7,729 bases of DNA from Bordetella parapertussis (GTDB lineage Bacteria > Pseudomonadota > Gammaproteobacteria > Burkholderiales > SG8-41), in contig CAMBCD010000122.1 of the NCBI GenBank assembly GCA_945863085.1, positions 1-7,729 on the forward strand, in the 5' to 3' direction. The notes under the pieces were generated by a model. The model worked only from the letters and a program-made list of their open reading frames with translations, had not been told where the DNA came from and searched no databases. Position numbers and translations under genes: made by a program. This document shows, one piece after another, positions 5,870-7,729 of the stretch; positions within the stretch are counted from its first letter, which is position 1; every line of letters begins with the position of its first letter.

Positions 5870-6853
5870 ATGATCAGGATCGTACGCTTCACGCAGGGTG
5901 TCGCGGTATTGCTGTTTGCCGCTGCATCCGTCATTGCAGCGCCGGTTTTTGCACAGGCGTTCCCGGCGAAGCCGGTGCGGATCGTCGTGCCCTATCCACC
6001 GGGCGGTCCGCTCGACGACGTGGCGCGCGCACTGGGCCAGAAACTGTCGCCGGTCTGGGGTCAGCAGGTGCTGGTCGACAACCGCAGCGGTGCCGGCGGC
6101 AGCATCGGTGCCGATGTGGTGGCGAAATCGCCGCCTGACGGTTACACCATGGTGCTCGCCAATTCAGGCCCGATGACCATCAACGTGTCCCTGCGCAAGG
6201 ACCTGCCGTACAACCCGCAAAAGGACTTTGCACCAGTCACGCAGATCATCAGCGGGCCGATGGTTCTGGTGGTGCACCCTTCGGTGCCGGTGAAGTCGGT
6301 GAAGGAGTTGATCGCGCTGGCGCGTGCCCATCCCGGAAAACTCAATTACGCTTCGGCCGGCGTCGGCAATCTGCAGCATCTCGGCATGGAGCACCTGCAG
6401 GCGCTGGCGAAGGTCAAGATGAACCATGTGCCGTACAAGGGCGCAGCACCGGCTTTTATTGACACGCTGAGCGGCCGCATCGACCTGCAGTTCGCCAACA
6501 TCGTCGGCGTGCTGCCGCATGTGGAAAACAAGCGCGTGCGGGCGATTGCCATTTCATCGGCACGCGGCGCTTCGGTGTTGCCGGGTGTGCCCGGCGTGGC
6601 GGCCACGCTGCCGGCTTTTGATCTGGACGGCTGGATGGGCCTGTTCGTCCGCGCCGGAACGCCGCAGGACATCATTGCCAAACTGCATCGTGATCTGGCC
6701 GCAGCCGTGCAGAGCCCGGATTACCGCGAGCGCTTTGCCAAACGCGGCGCTGATGTTGTGGTCGGCGGACCGGAAGGCCTGGCTAAAATCCTGCGCGATG
6801 AAATCCCGCTCTACGCCGGCATCATCAAGTCGGCAAAGATTGTGGCCGAATAA
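5870..6853 (+). CDS. Bug-family periplasmic solute receptor 3 (TctC-like), divergent
   Basis: This 327-residue receptor has a clear signal peptide: basic R3 and R6, a hydrophobic core rich in Ala and Val, and a likely cut after VFA (residue 28). The mature start FPAKPVRIVVPYPPGG is typical. The ligand loop reads GGPLDD with the conserved Asp at residue 49, HVPYKGA (186-192) is kept, and the core framework around LPYNPQKDFAPV is standard. It departs from the other two at the mid-protein loop: SAGVGNLQH (162-170) stands where receptors 1 and 2 have a GNG motif followed by S/T-rich residues and HLA. This suggests a different ligand preference. It follows the hydrolase by 36 bases and precedes the lactonase by 34, so it belongs to the operon. 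No permease subunit is adjacent. Family certain; ligand unknown. Confidence 0.93.
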   Translation: MIRIVRFTQGVAVLLFAAASVIAAPVFAQAFPAKPVRIVVPYPPGGPLDDVARALGQKLSPVWGQQVLVDNRSGAGGSIGADVVAKSPPDGYTMVLANSGPMTINVSLRKDLPYNPQKDFAPVTQIISGPMVLVVHPSVPVKSVKELIALARAHPGKLNYASAGVGNLQHLGMEHLQALAKVKMNHVPYKGAAPAFIDTLSGRIDLQFANIVGVLPHVENKRVRAIAISSARGASVLPGVPGVAATLPAFDLDGWMGLFVRAGTPQDIIAKLHRDLAAAVQSPDYRERFAKRGADVVVGGPEGLAKILRDEIPLYAGIIKSAKIVAE

Positions 6854-6873
6854 GGCAGCGGCAAAATTATTCC

Positions 6874-6879
6874 AGGGAG
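6874..6879 (+). promoter_or_regulatory. Ribosome binding site deciding the start of the lactonase
   Basis: AGGGAG lies eight bases before ATG 6888. The nearer ATG at 6881 is in another frame and meets a stop after six codons, so 6888 is the start. Confidence 0.7.
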
Positions 6880-6887
6880 CATGAGGC

Positions 6888-7729
6888 ATGTCATTTTTTG
6901 AACCACCGCAGCTGATCGAGGCCGATGTATTTGCCGCGGTCCCCGACCGCCTGAGGAAGGGCGGCGCACCGTCGAGCTGGATCGATGCCAACCATCCGGG
7001 GTCGAAACTCGATTGTTTTCTTGAGGGTCCGGCATTCGACCGCGAGGGCAACCTCTACATGGTCGACATTCCCTATGGCCGCATCCTGCGCATGTCACCC
7101 AAGGGCGAATTCGATGTCGCTGCCGAATACGACGGCTGGCCCAACGGCATTGCCATCCACAAGGACGGTTCGATCTTCATCGCGGATTATCGCCGCGGCA
7201 TTTTGCGCTGTGATCCGAAAACCGGGCGTGTCGAGGATTTCCTGACCCACAACCAGTCGGAAGGCTTCAAGGGCGTCAACGATCTGAGCTTCGCGCGTAA
7301 TGGTGATCTCTATTTCACCGACCAGGGGCAGACCGGCATCCATGATCCGACGGGTCGTGTGTACCGCCATGGTGCCGATGGGCGCCTTGATTGCCTGATC
7401 AGCAATGGCCCGAGTCCCAACGGCATCGTGCTCGATCCGCAGGACAAGGTGTTGTACGTGGCGATGACCCGCGCCAACTGCATGTGGCATTGCCCGCTGA
7501 AAGGCGGCGGCATTTCCAAGGCGGGGGTGTTCGCGGTGCTGCCCGGCATCCATGGTCCCGACGGACTGGCGATGGATGAGGCCGGCAATCTTTCCGCGGC
7601 ACATGCGCGGCCCGGCATCGTCTGGCTGTTCAGCCCGCTCGGTGAACCGTTGTGTCGCGTGCAAAGCCGCAACAAAGGCAACCGCATGACCAATATGGCT
7701 TACGGTGGTGCGGACCGCAAAACGCTGTA
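6888..7729 (+). CDS. SMP-30/gluconolactonase/LRE-family lactonase (3' end missing)
   Basis: This frame runs open to the right edge, giving 280 residues; the family is usually about 290-310, so only a short tail is probably missing. SMP-30-type enzymes are six-bladed beta-propellers that use one divalent metal to hydrolyse lactones, mostly sugar-acid lactones. The expected metal ligands are all visible: Glu46 in LEGPAFD, Asn131 in GVND, Asn178 in SPNGIVLD and Asp225 in GPDGLAMD. Repeated blade sequences such as GNLYMVD, GSIFIAD and GDLYFTD are also present. No signal peptide is seen, so it should act in the cytoplasm. It follows Bug receptor 3 by 34 bases. A lactonase in one operon with a Gfo/Idh oxidoreductase suggests consecutive steps, oxidation to a lactone then ring opening, as in aldose oxidation routes. 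That is inference, and the true lactone is unknown. Confidence 0.92.
   Translation, partial: MSFFEPPQLIEADVFAAVPDRLRKGGAPSSWIDANHPGSKLDCFLEGPAFDREGNLYMVDIPYGRILRMSPKGEFDVAAEYDGWPNGIAIHKDGSIFIADYRRGILRCDPKTGRVEDFLTHNQSEGFKGVNDLSFARNGDLYFTDQGQTGIHDPTGRVYRHGADGRLDCLISNGPSPNGIVLDPQDKVLYVAMTRANCMWHCPLKGGGISKAGVFAVLPGIHGPDGLAMDEAGNLSAAHARPGIVWLFSPLGEPLCRVQSRNKGNRMTNMAYGGADRKTL

Noticed and set aside
1..7729. Mobile element, defence system, phage gene, CRISPR or tRNA
   Set aside because: No transposase, integrase, inverted terminal repeats, spaced direct repeats or tRNA-like fold was seen; every larger frame is explained by metabolic or transport genes.

Overview
This window looks like chromosomal DNA from a GC-rich proteobacterium, most likely a betaproteobacterium of the Burkholderiales. 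The main reason is that it carries three different Bug-type (TctC-like) periplasmic solute receptors within 5.6 kb, a family greatly expanded in Bordetella, Achromobacter, Cupriavidus and relatives. The species cannot be named from the sequence. Seven protein genes are visible, all on the + strand. The first and last are cut by the window edges. No RNA gene, insertion sequence, CRISPR array or phage gene was seen.

Layout: (1) 1-1185, the C-terminal part of an AMP-forming acyl-CoA synthetase of the CaiC-like group. (2) A 125-base gap. (3) 1311-2300, Bug receptor 1, followed by a small hairpin that may be a terminator. (4) A gap of about 210-245 bases with a long imperfect dyad at 2435-2471 and a strong but oddly placed ribosome binding site. 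(5) 2546 (or 2510)-3631, a Gfo/Idh/MocA oxidoreductase. (6) 3682-4650, Bug receptor 2. (7) 4679-5833, an alpha/beta hydrolase of the FrsA / 2,6-dihydroxypseudooxynicotine hydrolase type. (8) 5870-6853, Bug receptor 3. (9) 6888 to the end, an SMP-30/gluconolactonase-type lactonase cut by the right edge.

From the oxidoreductase onward the gaps are 50, 28, 36 and 34 bases, and each gene after the oxidoreductase has a good Shine-Dalgarno sequence, so 2546-7729 reads as one operon that may continue past the window. Inferred working model: the Bug receptors capture an organic acid or similar small molecule in the periplasm. In the cytoplasm the oxidoreductase could make a lactone from a cyclic hemiacetal or similar substrate, the SMP-30 enzyme could open it, and the alpha/beta hydrolase could cleave a C-C or ester bond. 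The acyl-CoA synthetase may activate a carboxylic acid but may belong to a separate transcript. No TctA/TctB membrane subunits are present, so the receptors are orphans here. The substrate is unknown, and the pathway is a hypothesis built from family assignments and gene order.
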